Shown: positions 11,639-23,243 of the stretch, one piece after another | Layout of the letters: the number at the start of each line of letters is the position of its first letter | How positions within the stretch are numbered: position 1 is the stretch's first letter | Origin: Diaporthe sp. PMI_573 | Lineage: Eukaryota > Ascomycota > Sordariomycetes > Diaporthales > Diaporthaceae | Direction of reading: 5' to 3' | Length of the DNA stretch: 64,000 nucleotides | NCBI GenBank assembly: GCA_021399435.1 | Contig: JAJTUP010000029.1 | Span: forward strand, 496,001-560,000 | Notes under the pieces: generated by a model | Databases searched by the model: none | What the model was told of the DNA's origin: nothing | Seen by the model: the letters and a program-made list of their open reading frames with translations, nothing else | Position numbers and translations under genes: made by a program

Positions 11639-13464
11639 ATGGATGAGGACCAGGGACCTTCGCAGATCGTCCCAGAAAATGGCAACAAGAAGACCATGGG
11701 CGACCGCGCCCGTGCTCTGAAGCACATGTTCTTCACCAGGGACGGCCTCATCGGCGACTACGACTACGCATTTCTCTTCACCCCGAACATCCCTTTCATG
11801 CGAAAACGCGCACAGGCAGCTCCTTTTTTCGGCCTCAACGACAAGATCCCCGTCGTACTCGCCATGCTGCTCGGCCTGCAGCACTCCCTGGCCATGCTTG
11901 CCGGCCTCATCACTCCCCCGATTATCCTTGCTGGCCCTGGCGGCGCCAACCTGACCCAAGAGCAGGCTCAGTATCTCGTCTCAACCGCTTTGATCGTCTC
12001 AGGTCTCCTCTCAGTCATCCAGATCACTAGATTTCATATCTTCAAGACCCCGTACGAACAGGATTCCCCTCATTTTGTTGCAGACAGATGATAGATTTGA
12101 ATAAGCTGACGCGGAGACGCAGATACTACATCGGCACTGGGGTAATCTCCGTGGTTGGGGTGTCCTTCTCCATCATCAGCGTTGCAACGGGTGCCCTCGG
12201 CCAGATGTACCTCAACGGCTTCTGCCCCCTCGCCGAAGACGGCATAACAAAGCTGCCCTGCCCGGACGGATATGGCGCAATCATCGGTACCGCCGCCGTC
12301 TGCTCCCTGCTCGAGATCCTGCTCTCCTTCCTCCCGCCAAAGATCATGCTGCGCATCTTTCCTCCCATCGTGACCGGCCCCACCGTCATGTTGATCGGCA
12401 TCAGTCTCATCGAGAGCGGCTTTCAGAACTGGGCTGGCGGCAGCGGCAACTGCAAGACCGCAGAGGAGGGATTCAGTGTCTGCCCTAGTGACGGTGCGGT
12501 CCACGCACTTCCCTGGGGCAGCCCTGAGTACCTCGGCCTTGGTCTCTCCGTCTTCGCGAGTATCATCATCTGCGAGCGCTTCGGTTCCCCCATCATGAAG
12601 TCTACCTCGGTCGTCCTCGGCTTGCTGGTCGGCTGCATCATCGCCGCCGCGACGGGTTATTTCGACAGGTCGGGCGTCGACGCTGCCCCGGTGGCGAGCT
12701 TCATCTGGGTGCACACTTTCAAACTCACGGTATACGCGCCGCTGGTGCTCCCAACAATGGCTGTGTTCATCATCTGCGCGTGCGAGGCCATTGGTGACAT
12801 CACGGCCACGTGCGACGTATCACGCCTCGAGGTCGAAGGAAAGGTGTACGAGAGTCGCATTCAAGGTGGCGTGCTGGCCGACGGCATCAATGGATGCATC
12901 GCCGCACTGTGCACCATCACACCGATGACGACCTTCGCCCAGAACAACGGCGTCATTGCCTTGACACGCTGCGCAAACCGCAAGGCCGGCTACTGCTGCT
13001 GCTTCTTCCTGCTGGTGATGGGCATCTTCGCCAAGTTCGCCGCCGCCCTGGTTGCCATCCCAGCCTCGGTCATCGGCGGCATGACCACCTTTTTGTTCAC
13101 GAGTGTCGCCGTGTCGGGCATAGCCATTATAGCGAAAGGCGTGCCCTTCAACCGCCGCAACCGTTTTATCCTCACCGCCGCCCTCGCCCTCGGCTACGGC
13201 GCCACCCTTGTCCCCAACTACTTCAGCAAAGTCTTCGACAAGGCGCCCAACACTAGTAGCCTGCGCGGGTTTCTCAACGCTATCGACCTTGTCATGGAGA
13301 CGGGGTTTGTGATCACCGCCTTCCTCGCCATGTTCCTCAACCTGGTCCTGCCGCTCGAGGTCGAGGAGACCAAGGCCGCCACGGACGAGGCCGCGTCTAG
13401 TGTGCGCTCCCGCAGCAACGTGGAGACCGAGGGACCGCCTCCTGGTGAGATTAAAAACGCTTGA
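11639..13464 (+). CDS. Uric acid-xanthine permease (NAT/NCS2 family, UapA/UapC-like)
   Basis: A plasma-membrane proton symporter for oxidised purines, 584 residues. Exon 1 is 11639-12051 and exon 2 is 12123-13464. The 71-nt intron has donor GTACGA, branch GCTGAC and acceptor CGCAG, and the join reads KTPYYIGTG as in the family. The NAT signature QNNGVIALTRCANR begins at residue 411. CEAIGDITATCD lies before it and places Glu359 and Asp363 where UapA has its substrate-binding Glu356 and Asp360, so the key residues are conserved with an offset of 3. FaaXXXG-type helices and a hydrophilic, Glu-rich C-terminal tail with a possible internalisation region follow. The length matches UapA (about 570). 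The gene is intact. A palindromic GATA element lies upstream, which fits nitrogen-regulated purine uptake. Confidence 0.93.
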
Positions 13465-14952
13465 GACGGGTTGGTGGGAAGATGAACGTGTGGGTAATTA
13501 TTATGTTAAATGTGGCACGCTCCTGATAGGGGGCAAGTGCTTCTTGTGTGGCGTTATTGGTAGATACAGGTCCTCGCTTCAATGCTAAAATTGCCGATGG
13601 CAACATGGCCATGGCCTCATTGGTTTTTTTCATGTTATGTACAATTATTCCTCGTTCTTTGCGCTGATGGCTAGCCAGTATCAGTAGAGCTTCAAGAGGG
13701 TCTTGCTTTTAGTACTTTGTAATTAGAGGTGTCCACTTTCATCAAGTCACCGTTCAGCACATAGATCTGTAATGCTAAGCATTTCATTATGCTCTCCTTG
13801 TTCTTGATCCTACTCTTGTGTTTTCAATGCTGCAGAATTTGGCTCCGCAGTGTCTAGAACTGGCCACAAGACAATTATATGCATGTTGACTTCCGTGGGT
13901 CCGGGAGGTAGGGTTCGAAAAAGAAAAGGAAAACAGGCCGGAGGTTTGTGGAGTACAGGTATGTACGTGGGTGAACAAGGTACTGTTTGCCCAACAATGC
14001 GGTTGTGTATCACTACGACGTGCCTCTGCTGCAGACATGGACTGCTATCACGAATCCGAGCAGGGCATATCGAATAGAGCAAGTTGACTGGTTTCCTGAC
14101 TATAGAAATAGAGCTAGAAATAGAGCGTGCGGCGCTCCTACTTATATTGCAACGGAGCGCCACAATAGTGGAGCCCCGAGCTCGTGACAACTGCCTTGGG
14201 TTTGTGTTATCGGCAGCTGGGAGGGAGGGAATCTGTGGGCTGGGATTTGTCGGGGTTGGAATGGCGGTGACGTTGTGGGAATGCAGAGACACGGCGAGCC
14301 GTGATAATTTGATGCTGTTGATGGGGGGTTGCAGCGACTTTGAGGGATTTCAAGGGCTGGTTGATTTAGAGGGGTGGGCTTGGGTGAGTGTTGTTGCAGT
14401 GACCGCTCTGCTCCTGGGAACATTTGATATCTGCGTAGAGGCCTCTCACGACACAGATCTGATATATCCCCGACGGCATTGCTCCCCGAATCCAAGAGCA
14501 GCCGCACTCGCTGGGAGCCTTTGTTTTATGCAGGTACTAGCAGTCCAGCCGAAGTGTATTTCTGGAGTGTTCTTGCACAGTGTTTCCCGAGGTGAGCTGT
14601 GCCCACGAACAAGCACTGAAACTACGGCGCTGATTTGATAAATGCAGCTATTGCCGGTAGGGTCTGGGGCGGGTACAACAACGATCACATCCACCCGCGG
14701 CTGGTGAGGCAGATGATGCCTGCCAGATTAGCTATGTGACTGCTTGATGGAAGATAAGCTGTCTTGGAAAGTTGCTCAGGAACGAGATGTGGAGGGGCTG
14801 TTTGAATGGCGTGGAGCGGGAGGAGCTGGGGGCGAACTGGTGGTTTGAGAAAGAGCGATTTGGAAAGAAGCAGCTGAACACAAACACCCCACACAGCTCC
14901 TGAATCTGGCATTCTGTTGATTCTTTCACACTACTCTTCCCCAAGACCAAAC
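13465..14952. other. Intergenic region, nothing recognised
   Basis: About 1.5 kb. Overlapping frames occur on both strands at 13,810-14,640, but none shows a domain or a plausible exon structure. The last 200 bases before 14,953 are the likely promoter of the next gene. Confidence 0.45.
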
Positions 14953-16644
14953 ATGGAGTATCTTACCCAGCCCGAGTGTCCTCTTCAGAGCAACGTTTAC
15001 CCTCAGAATAACCCAGTCGTCAGCGACATTTGCCAGAGACTCAACGGGGAGCAACGCGGCGACCTCGATTTTGAAGTGGATGACGGCGCCATCCCCTTCA
15101 TCCAAAGCGAGGATGACTTCAGGAGAAAGCTCCAGGATTACGAGCGTTCAAACGACCACCTCCAGCACGTCGTCGACTTCCCCACGGATCCCGCGAGCCT
15201 CCAAAGGTCAATCAAGAAGATTTGTCGGGCTTTGACCGACTGGGACCCCGCGATCGACCTGAGGGGCCAAAGTGACGAGGATTTCTGCTTTGCTGGCAAC
15301 ATCAAGATCCTCCGAAAGACTGAGGTCAAGTTGCTGGCCTGGATGGTCTTGGTAAGCTTTCACACAACACTCCGAGACTGCGACAAATGTTGCTGGATAT
15401 GCCGCTGATCATTCGACGTGACTACAGATTGCTGTCCGCGACGCACAGCAGGGCAAGTCCAGAGGTTCCTGGGGCGTGACAGATGGGGACAAGCTTCGTC
15501 CAGAGCATTTCAACTCCTAGGAGGGCCGACTCAATGCAGTCTTGAGAATCTTCAACGTGAGTAAACTCCGTGGGTGTTACCCGGACGGCAGGACACATGA
15601 TTAACGTGCCTGAACACATAGGAGTGGAAGATAATCATCGGCAAGTTGCTCATTTTCCGTGAGACTTACGCTCGAGAACTGGCCGCATGGCCGACCAGGT
15701 TTCACAGTTGGGCTACTAGTCAGCAGATCATGCGGACCACCCCTGGAAATAGTCAGTATCAAGGCGGACAGCAACCACAGCAACCACAGCAACCACTGCC
15801 CCAACAGCAACCAGTGCCCCAACAGCAACCAGCGCTCCAACAGGAACTAGGGTTCCAACAGCAAACACTGTTCCAACAGCAATCACTGCAGCCACAGGCC
15901 CCACAGCCCAATCCTCAGATGACCGAGCAACCCCTTCCCGATTCGATTGGCGGGGCGCTCTCGTCCACCTCTTTCCTAACAGCGTCATCGTCCCTAGACA
16001 TCCAGCCTCCCATACAGAGCCCATACCCGCACGACACAGACACCAGTCTCTCGCTCGTGCAGCCTCTATATGGTTTCGACGGCTCACCATCTCCCGGAGG
16101 CCTGACGCCCTCTCTTCTAACAGCGTCATCGTCGCTGGACATCCAGCCTCTCATACAGAGCCCATACCCACACGACACAGACACCAGTCTCTCGCTCGTG
16201 CCGCTGCCGTCGTCTCACACGACCCAGCAGCCTCTGTATGGTTTCGACGGCGATCCGGTCCAGTCTTTTCCAACAGCGTCATCATCCCTGGACATCGAGG
16301 CTCTCCTGCAGAGCCCATACCCTCACGATACAGACACCAGTCTCTCGCTCGTGCCGCTGCCGTCGTCTCACACGACCCAGCAGCCTCTGTATGGTTCCGG
16401 CGGCGATCAGGTCCAGTCTTTTCCAACAGCCTCTCTGTCCAGCAGCCAGGTTCCCGTGCAGAGACAAGAACAGGAAGCCTTGCGGCCCCTAGCTTCGTTT
16501 GGGCCACTGCCGTCGTCTGCCACGACCCAGCAGCCTCCGCCCGGTCTCGGCCCCTCACCATTCCGCGGCGGTATGACCCAACAGCAAAGCCACGGCTCCG
16601 AAAGCTCTGGGGGCAAGAAGCGGAAGACCAATCAGACACCGTAA
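14953..16644 (+). CDS. Q/P/S-rich repeat protein of unknown function, with an in-frame TAG
   Basis: Exon 1 (14953-15351) encodes 133 residues with an acidic, helical N-terminal domain (DFRRKLQDYERSNDHLQHVV). After a 76-nt intron, the exon 15428-15556 reads a plausible continuation (IAVRDAQQGKSRGSWGV) but meets TAG at 15518-15520, followed by EGRLNAVLRIFN in the same frame. A 65-nt intron leads to exon 15622-16644 (EWKIIIGKLLIFRETYARELAAW), then a Q-rich stretch, tandem repeats of about 50 residues and a basic KKRK end. All introns are in phase 0. Either a nonsense mutation ends the protein at 163 residues, or the longer intron 15352-15520, which uses the TAG as its AG acceptor, keeps the frame and gives about 485 residues. 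I know no family for it. Confidence 0.55.
15979..16450. repeat. Tandem coding repeat, units of 141-153 bp
   Basis: The ACAGCGTCATC landmark recurs at 15979, 16120 and 16273, with a partial copy at 16426. Spacings are 141, 153 and 153 bp (47 and 51 codons). Each unit encodes TASSSLDI..QSPYPHDTDTSLSLV and a PLYG(F/S)(D/G)G end. Copies are nearly identical at the DNA level, which points to recent unequal exchange. The periods are multiples of 3, so the frame is kept. Confidence 0.85.
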
Positions 16645-17071
16645 GCCAGGGCCAGAACCGGTGTGAGTACCTCTGCCGCTCATCAGCGGGATGAGGAGGA
16701 GACGGAAGAGGAGCATGCGGACGGTGACGAGGAGTGAACCTGTGCCCGATCCGTGTCAGCATCACCGAACACATATATCTATCTAGTAGTCAAGTCACAA
16801 CATGCCCGGTGGACGGCGCGTGGGCAGCATTGCAGAAAGCAGCTGATTACCTTCCTTTGACGGTGCACGAGTTTGAGTATTGCGAGCCCATCATAGCTTG
16901 TCTATAACACTTTTAGCTTTTTTATAGCCGGCAATTAAGTACGGAGCACAAGCACACTACACAACTCTCACCAAGGTACTGATGAGATCCCTAGAACTGT
17001 AGCAATCGCAGAACGCCTAGCCAGCCAAGTACAGTAAATCAGACCGTCCTCTAGTCATCACACACATGATC
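16645..17071. other. Convergent spacer
   Basis: A spacer of 427 bp between the 3' ends of the Q-rich gene and the MSH6 gene. No feature was recognised. Confidence 0.5.
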
Positions 17072-20000
17072 TCACAGTGCCTCAATAGCCCTCAGCAGCA
17101 CCTCCACGCCGCCGGCGCGGACCTCACTGGCCCCTTCGGCATCCGTCCGCCCCTTGAGCAGGGACGAGACGTCGCTAAGGACACCGAGCGGGATATAACA
17201 CCCCGTCTTTGCGCGCTCGAGGCTCTCCTTGAGGCGGGACGTGTGCTCCCACTCCCTGGCGGCGACCTCGGCCCTCTCGATCACCTTGTCCGGGATGCCG
17301 CACATGGCGGCGCAGTGCATCCCGAACGAGCCCTCGGCCACCCCTTCCTCGAGCTTGTACAGGAACGTCACCCTGCGGTGGCCCTCGTCGACGTGGATTC
17401 GCATGCGCCGCGGGGAAATCTCCGGGTGGTTCTCGAACTCGGCCGCCAGGCTGTGGTAGTGCGTCGCGAAGAAGCCCACGCAGCCCACGTGCGTCGCGAC
17501 CTGGTGCAGCACCGCCTGCGCGACGGCGACGCCGTCGTAGGAGGATGTGCCGCGGCCGAGCTCGTCCAGGATTACCAGAGACCGCGGGGTCGCCTCGGAC
17601 AGGATCTTTTTGGTCTCGGATAGTTCGACGAAGAAGGTGGACTGGGCTGCGAAGATGTTGTCGTTTGCCCCCAGGCGGGACATGATCCGATCGATTGGTG
17701 TCAGTCGGGCTGACACGGCTGGCACGTAGCAGCCGATTTGGGCCATGATGACGGCGACGCAGGACTGTGCGTTGTTAGCACGATGCTACAGGGGCATTGA
17801 TGTGGACGGGGTCGGCCATGGACAGACAAGGCACACAGGTCAGAACTTACCATGCGCAGTACTGTAGACTTTCCGGCCGCATTGGCACCGGTCAGCAGAT
17901 TTATCTTGGCCCCGTCTCCTCCAAGCTGGATGTCGTTGGGGATGAAGTCGTCGACGCTATTCAACATGCACGGGTGGCGCAGTTCCTCAAAGTCCACAAC
18001 GCTCCGCTCCTGGTCGACAAAGACAGGGCGGCAGCTCGGCTGGCCCAGCGCGGTCGATGACTTGGCCAGGCTGATGAGGCAGTCGAGCTGGGCGACGACC
18101 CTGATGGCCCGCAGCCAGGTCTCGTTGTCCGTGTCGAAGCGCCTGAAGAAGCTCGCGGCCACGTCTTTGATCACTTGCGAGTGCGTCTCCTCTGCCTCCT
18201 GCAGCTGACGCACCAGTGTCAGGAGGTCCTGGAAATAGTAGCGCTTGACCGCGGCAGTCGCTGACATCTGACGCCAGTCCTTGGGGACTTTCACTGCCTT
18301 TGGGACCTCGATTTGGTAAATTTCCTTGCCAACGTCGCAGAACTTGAGTTTGGGGCACTTCAAGTTGCCCTTTTGCTTGGAAAGTAGAGTATCGAGTTCT
18401 TTCTTGATCCGCTTGATGTTGTCCATGCTGTCATCGAACTCCTCCTCGATACCGCGTTCTGGGATAAAGAGCTTTTCTTCACGGGCCTTTCTCTTGTCAA
18501 AAGCGCTCTTCCAAAAGTCTAGAGGTTCCTTCAGGCTGGGCATTGACGAGATCAAACGGTCAACCATGGTGTTTCCACCTCCAAAGGCACTCATGAGAGT
18601 CATCGTATAGTCAATCTGCTCGAATCCGTCTATGACCCTGACGAAATCATCTGGCCTGCAGACACCGGCATGGATCCGAGAAACCAATCTCTCAAGGTCG
18701 GGCATCTTGGCCATCTCGGAAGAAAACTGCTCACGAATAGTGGTGTCGGCGTTGAGAAGATCCACAGCATCCAAGCGCTCATTGATCTTGTCGATATTGC
18801 AGAGGGGATGGCAGATCCATTGTCGAAAGAGCCGCTTGCCGAACGGTGTAACACAACGGTTAAGCAAGGCGAACAGTGTGCCCTCGGAACCGCCATTCAT
18901 GGTGTTCGAGAAGACCTCGAGGTTGATGAGGGTCTGGCCATCAAGAATGAGGGTGCCATTCTTGTGAATTGGCGTGTACCACTGGAAGTTGCCCTGGGAC
19001 AGCAGACTCTTCTCCAGCTTGAGGACCCGCAGATAGTGTATGAGCGCGCCAAGAGCTGACATCAACAGGTTCTTGTCTCTAGACTCCTTGAGCACCTCGG
19101 GCCAGACCTCGTCGTCTATTCCTTCCTGGACGAAGTAGCCACTGCAGTCAAGCTCGCGGCGTGTCTGGTCTGAGCCCCAGAATTCAGAGTTAGACTTGAG
19201 CTGGTTCCAGATAGTTGTCGGCGTGGTGTTGTTCTTGAGTATTCGCATCGCCTTGACGGAGATGTGCGACTTCTCGAGCAGGATTTCCCGAGGCGAGATC
19301 TGGGCCACAAATGTCTCGAACTTGGTGAGATCCACATCATCGACAAACTCAGAGACAAAAAATTGTCCCGTGGCGGCGTCGACAAATGCGATGCCAAAGG
19401 CGGGCTGGCCGTCGATGACACACTCCTTGATGGCGGCACAATAGACGGCCATGTCGTCTTGGAGCATGCTGCCGTCAACAAGAGTGCCACCGGTAAGAAT
19501 GCAGGCCAGCTCCCGACGAATGATCTTGTCTTCCTTGCCCTTGGTGGCCTTGGGGCCCTGCCCGTCACGTTCACGCATCTCCTTGCCAAGTGCCGACTCC
19601 ATCTGATCAACCCGGGCGACCTTGTAGCCTTTTGCAATGAACTGGTTGACCCACATGTCAAGTGAGCCTTCGGGGACACCAACCATGCGCATGTTGACGC
19701 GATCCGTCATCTTCAGATCGAAGAGCTGATGACCGAGAGTAGCATCGTTCTCGTAAAGCTCGTAGAATTTGCCCTTTTTGAAGAAGACGATTGTGTCCCA
19801 GAGGTTCTTCTTGATCTCCCAGTACTGCTGCTCAAAAGGTGAGAATTTCTGGCTCGGTGGGACATAGAGAGTACCCGGGTTGAAGTCTGGGTGGCCAGGG
19901 GGGTTCCGGTCGCCATCGAGAGGTTCTGCAAGCCAGCGATGTCGCTTTTCTGGCTCCTTATCGCATGCTCTCTCTTTAGCCTTCGAGGCCGACGCCCTTG

Positions 20001-20996
20001 GCTTAGTGGCGGCGACGGGACTGTGTTCTTGTCGCTTTTCGATGTTCTCAGGGTCGTAGCGCCACTGCTGCGCTGTCGATGTACCGGTTGTTTCGTTGAG
20101 GAATTCGTCTTCGTCGATGTCTGCCTCCTTCTGAGCAGAGATCGGGGAGCTCGACGAGGGTTGCCGCTTCCTGGGGGCGGGCGCGGCCTTGGGAGTTGGA
20201 CGCTTCCTCTTCTTTGAGTTGGAGGGTGCATCAGATTCGTCGGAAACAACGAAGTCGGCCATATCATCTATCCAGAAACGTCAACGGGACCGCCATTGCC
20301 AGAAGTGCTCCAGCACGAGTACATACCATCGTCTTCATCAAACGCATCGTCGAAAAAACCCTCGTATTCGTCCTCATTGTCGTCGTCGTCCATGATAGCG
20401 GTGCGGGCGCGGTTCTTATTCCGCGTCGGACGCGTCTTGCGCGACGTGATGACTTCGTCTTCTTCGTCGGATTCCTCTGCGTAGTTGACGGCTTTCTTGG
20501 CCTGGCAAAAGGAGCGTCAGTAGGCAGTCAGATGGAGAGGGGAATGCCACGCGTCGAGGCGTACCTTTCGGGAGGGGCTGCTGCCTGCGAGCACCGTGGG
20601 CGTGGTTGCTGGCTGGTTGTCGAGCTCAGCAGGGGACTTTGGCGAAGGCAAGGAGACGCTAGGTACCTTGGTGTCGACAGTCATAACATCAACATTCTCC
20701 TGGGAGCTCGAGGGCTCAGCTGCATCGCTGCTAGGGACGGGAGTAATGTTGGACAGGCGCTTGGCAAAGGACAAGGAATTGGCCTTTGTGGTCTCCTTGA
20801 GGCACGTCGACGACACCTTGTCTGCCTTGGAGGTGGACGGTGTGGCAGAAGCAGAGGAAGCTGGGGCGGCGGCATTGGGCTTTGCCTTGGGCTGGCTGGC
20901 CTTGGAGAAGAAGCCCAAGATGCTCTGCTGCTTCGCAGTGGAAGACGGCGTCTTTGCCGGCGTGCGAGCCGGGGCGCTGGCGGGTTTCTCGCCCAT
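17072..20996 (-). CDS. msh6: DNA mismatch repair protein MSH6
   Basis: The mismatch-recognition and ATPase subunit of the nuclear MutS-alpha (MSH2-MSH6) complex, 1238 residues. Four exons on the minus strand join in frame: 20996-20565, 20501-20327, 20267-17851 and 17764-17072. The N-terminus has a PCNA-binding PIP box (QQSILGFF, residues 23-30), then a long disordered acidic/basic tail (EDEYEGFFDDAFDEDD). The mismatch-binding motif GKFYELYENDA puts the intercalating Phe near residue 370 and its Glu two positions on. This Phe-X-Glu motif, the PIP box and the Walker A form GANAAGKST separate it from MSH3. Walker A ends at residue 1008, exactly at the exon 3/4 border. Walker B LVILDELGRGTSSYDG has its Asp near 1075, and FFATHYH follows. 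The gene looks fully functional and is about the length of yeast Msh6. Confidence 0.96.
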
Positions 20997-23243
20997 TTTC
21001 TCGTGGATGACAGGCCAATTTGATGCGAATTATACAGACAAAGACATCAGACAAAATCCAATGCACAAAGACAAGCGCAAGAAGGTAAAGACCGAGTAAG
21101 TGTTACAGTCCTAAGGCTGAGCTTCGTGTGTAATGCTAGGAGTATGGAGATACATGTGCTGGGAGAGGGTGTCTCCTCAAAATACTGGGCCCTTTAGAGT
21201 TCACGACGCGTTCATGGGCGTCGCGTTGGTGGATCTGCAGTCGCGTCTGGCGAAGACCCTTGCAACGGGTAACGGGTTAACGGTCGTAGCCAAACGGTGG
21301 CCCAAGCTCGAGCTGGAGCTCTGAACAGGATCCCGTTTCCCAGATCCGCCGACGGCAATCGGGTGCCTCCCCTCCCCACCTCTCCACCTCTCCACCTCAC
21401 CTTCCCCAGATAGTCAGTCTCCGGAGGCCACTTGCGCCTGTATCACGCCTTTGACAAAGGCTGCCAGTGGTTACTCACGGAAGGTGGCTGGGCAGCTACG
21501 CAGCACAAGGTGCTTCTGATATCACGTATGAAGCGACCTGGATTAACCTTCCATTGTGGTCTGATCGGTCTTCTCTCCGACAACTCCAACCCGGAATCAC
21601 GTTGCTTCGGAACAGGAGACCCGGACACGCCGCGTGGTCTAATGCAACCAGCCTGCACAGCGCCTGCTTGGGAGCATGAACTCATTCAATCTCCTTGCGT
21701 TCGCGTCTCGGTGGCTGCATTTGTTCATTGCCTCGCGCGTTTGACTTTACACAGTATCGCCCATGAATCTAAGCATCCTATATGAGAACTTGATCTAGTT
21801 ACGCTCTGTGGACTCCTTTGAATGAACAATTGCCATCACATCTGTCGCATCTGCCCAGCTTGCCGAGTTCCAACACGCTTCATGGCATGGGGTCTCATCC
21901 GACTATTACTGTGGCACTTTCGGCCATGTTGACCTCATCAGGAGCGCCGAGAAACACATGGCAGGATGGACCCATTCCGTCAAGCACCGGGTTAAGCCCC
22001 ATATTATACTCACCCCCAAGGCTTGTCGTGGATTTGCGACTTGGACATACCCTTCCTTGCCTCTTTTGTAGTTGTTTGAGCATCTTAGTGGGTGTTCAGA
22101 TGGCCATGCTGTCCTGGTGGCGCTCTTCCGTGCCGGCACGACCCGTCGCTGCTGATCGGGGGAGTATAGTTTTATGCGTTTGCACGTTCTCTCCACCACA
22201 CAAGACTGATTGGGCAGCATTTGGGGACGGTGAACGGGGTATTCCAGAGCGGTATGATCCAGTGATACCCAGACCTTAGCCTTGCGGATCCGCGTTATTT
22301 CTGCGAACGGGAATCAACACTAGCAAGCAGTCCCCGGTCAAGTTCATCAGCCTGCAGATATCCGACCGGAAATGCTTACTCCTCAAGACGACCTTGCCAC
22401 TCTCCGAAACCTCAATTGCGAACTCGACGAGACGAGTTGTCTTGTGGCTGAGGTGCTGCTGAATTGCTGTTATCCAGCACGCTCAAGCGATTCGGGGTCC
22501 TGTCCGGGCTGCTCTCCTCACATCCACGCCAATGATTCAGAATCCAAACGTTCTTCAGCAGGCGGGACACGGTGACCATGCAGTATGCGTTCCTGGTGCC
22601 CACGATGAGGTCCAGCTGCGTTCAGACACGGATATAAGCTCGTGCTCCTTCATCTGCCCTTCATGTCGCATTCGGCTTCGGGCCCCTTTATCCACGAAAT
22701 AGAACGCATGATAGTGATGTTCATTCGTCGCCAACAACAACACCTCCATAACAGCATTAAGAGCAATCTGGTCTGCACCAGGGACTATGTAACATCATCG
22801 TCCACGCAGGATACCCTGGATACACGACGTCGTGCAGTGCCCGTTGGCCACGCCCAGACGGGCGCTCCCCGGTGCCAATCTTGAGCCATCGGAGCCCTAG
22901 GGGAAAATAAGATATGTCTGGCCTTGCGAATCCGATCCGACCCCACCCCTGCCCGGCCCTACCGTACCCATAGAGCGTTCAGGCCTTGCAGCTTTCAGGC
23001 ATTCTTTGGACTGTTATTATCCACCTGTTGGGCGTCATCACAATGATGTGTTTCTGAGCAGATCTTGGCAGAACTCGACCACGAACCAAGAACGCGATTC
23101 TCGACCGGAAAAATACGACTGAATTGCTTGGTGGCCGAGTTGAAGCAGTACGAGGCACTAGGTTCGGCAATTGCGAACGGAAGAAAGCTGTCAAAAATGC
23201 AGCATGACGCCTCGTCCAAGTTCTGCAGTAAGATTACAAGTAG
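20997..23243. other. 2.2-kb intergenic region
   Basis: Bidirectional promoter space between MSH6 (minus) and the second rhodopsin-domain gene (plus). Several short frames exist, but none has a recognisable domain. Near 21,360-21,410 there is a run of CTCCCC/CCTCTCCAC pyrimidine repeats. Confidence 0.45.

Noticed and set aside
14084..14638. 184-codon plus-strand frame
   Set aside because: Overlaps similar-length frames on the other strand and shows no motif or conserved composition.
16151..16774. 207-codon minus-strand frame
   Set aside because: Mirror of the tandem repeats in the Q-rich gene, with no independent support.
17066..17623. 185-codon plus-strand frame
   Set aside because: Antisense to the MSH6 ATPase exon. 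It is an open shadow caused by GC-rich codons.
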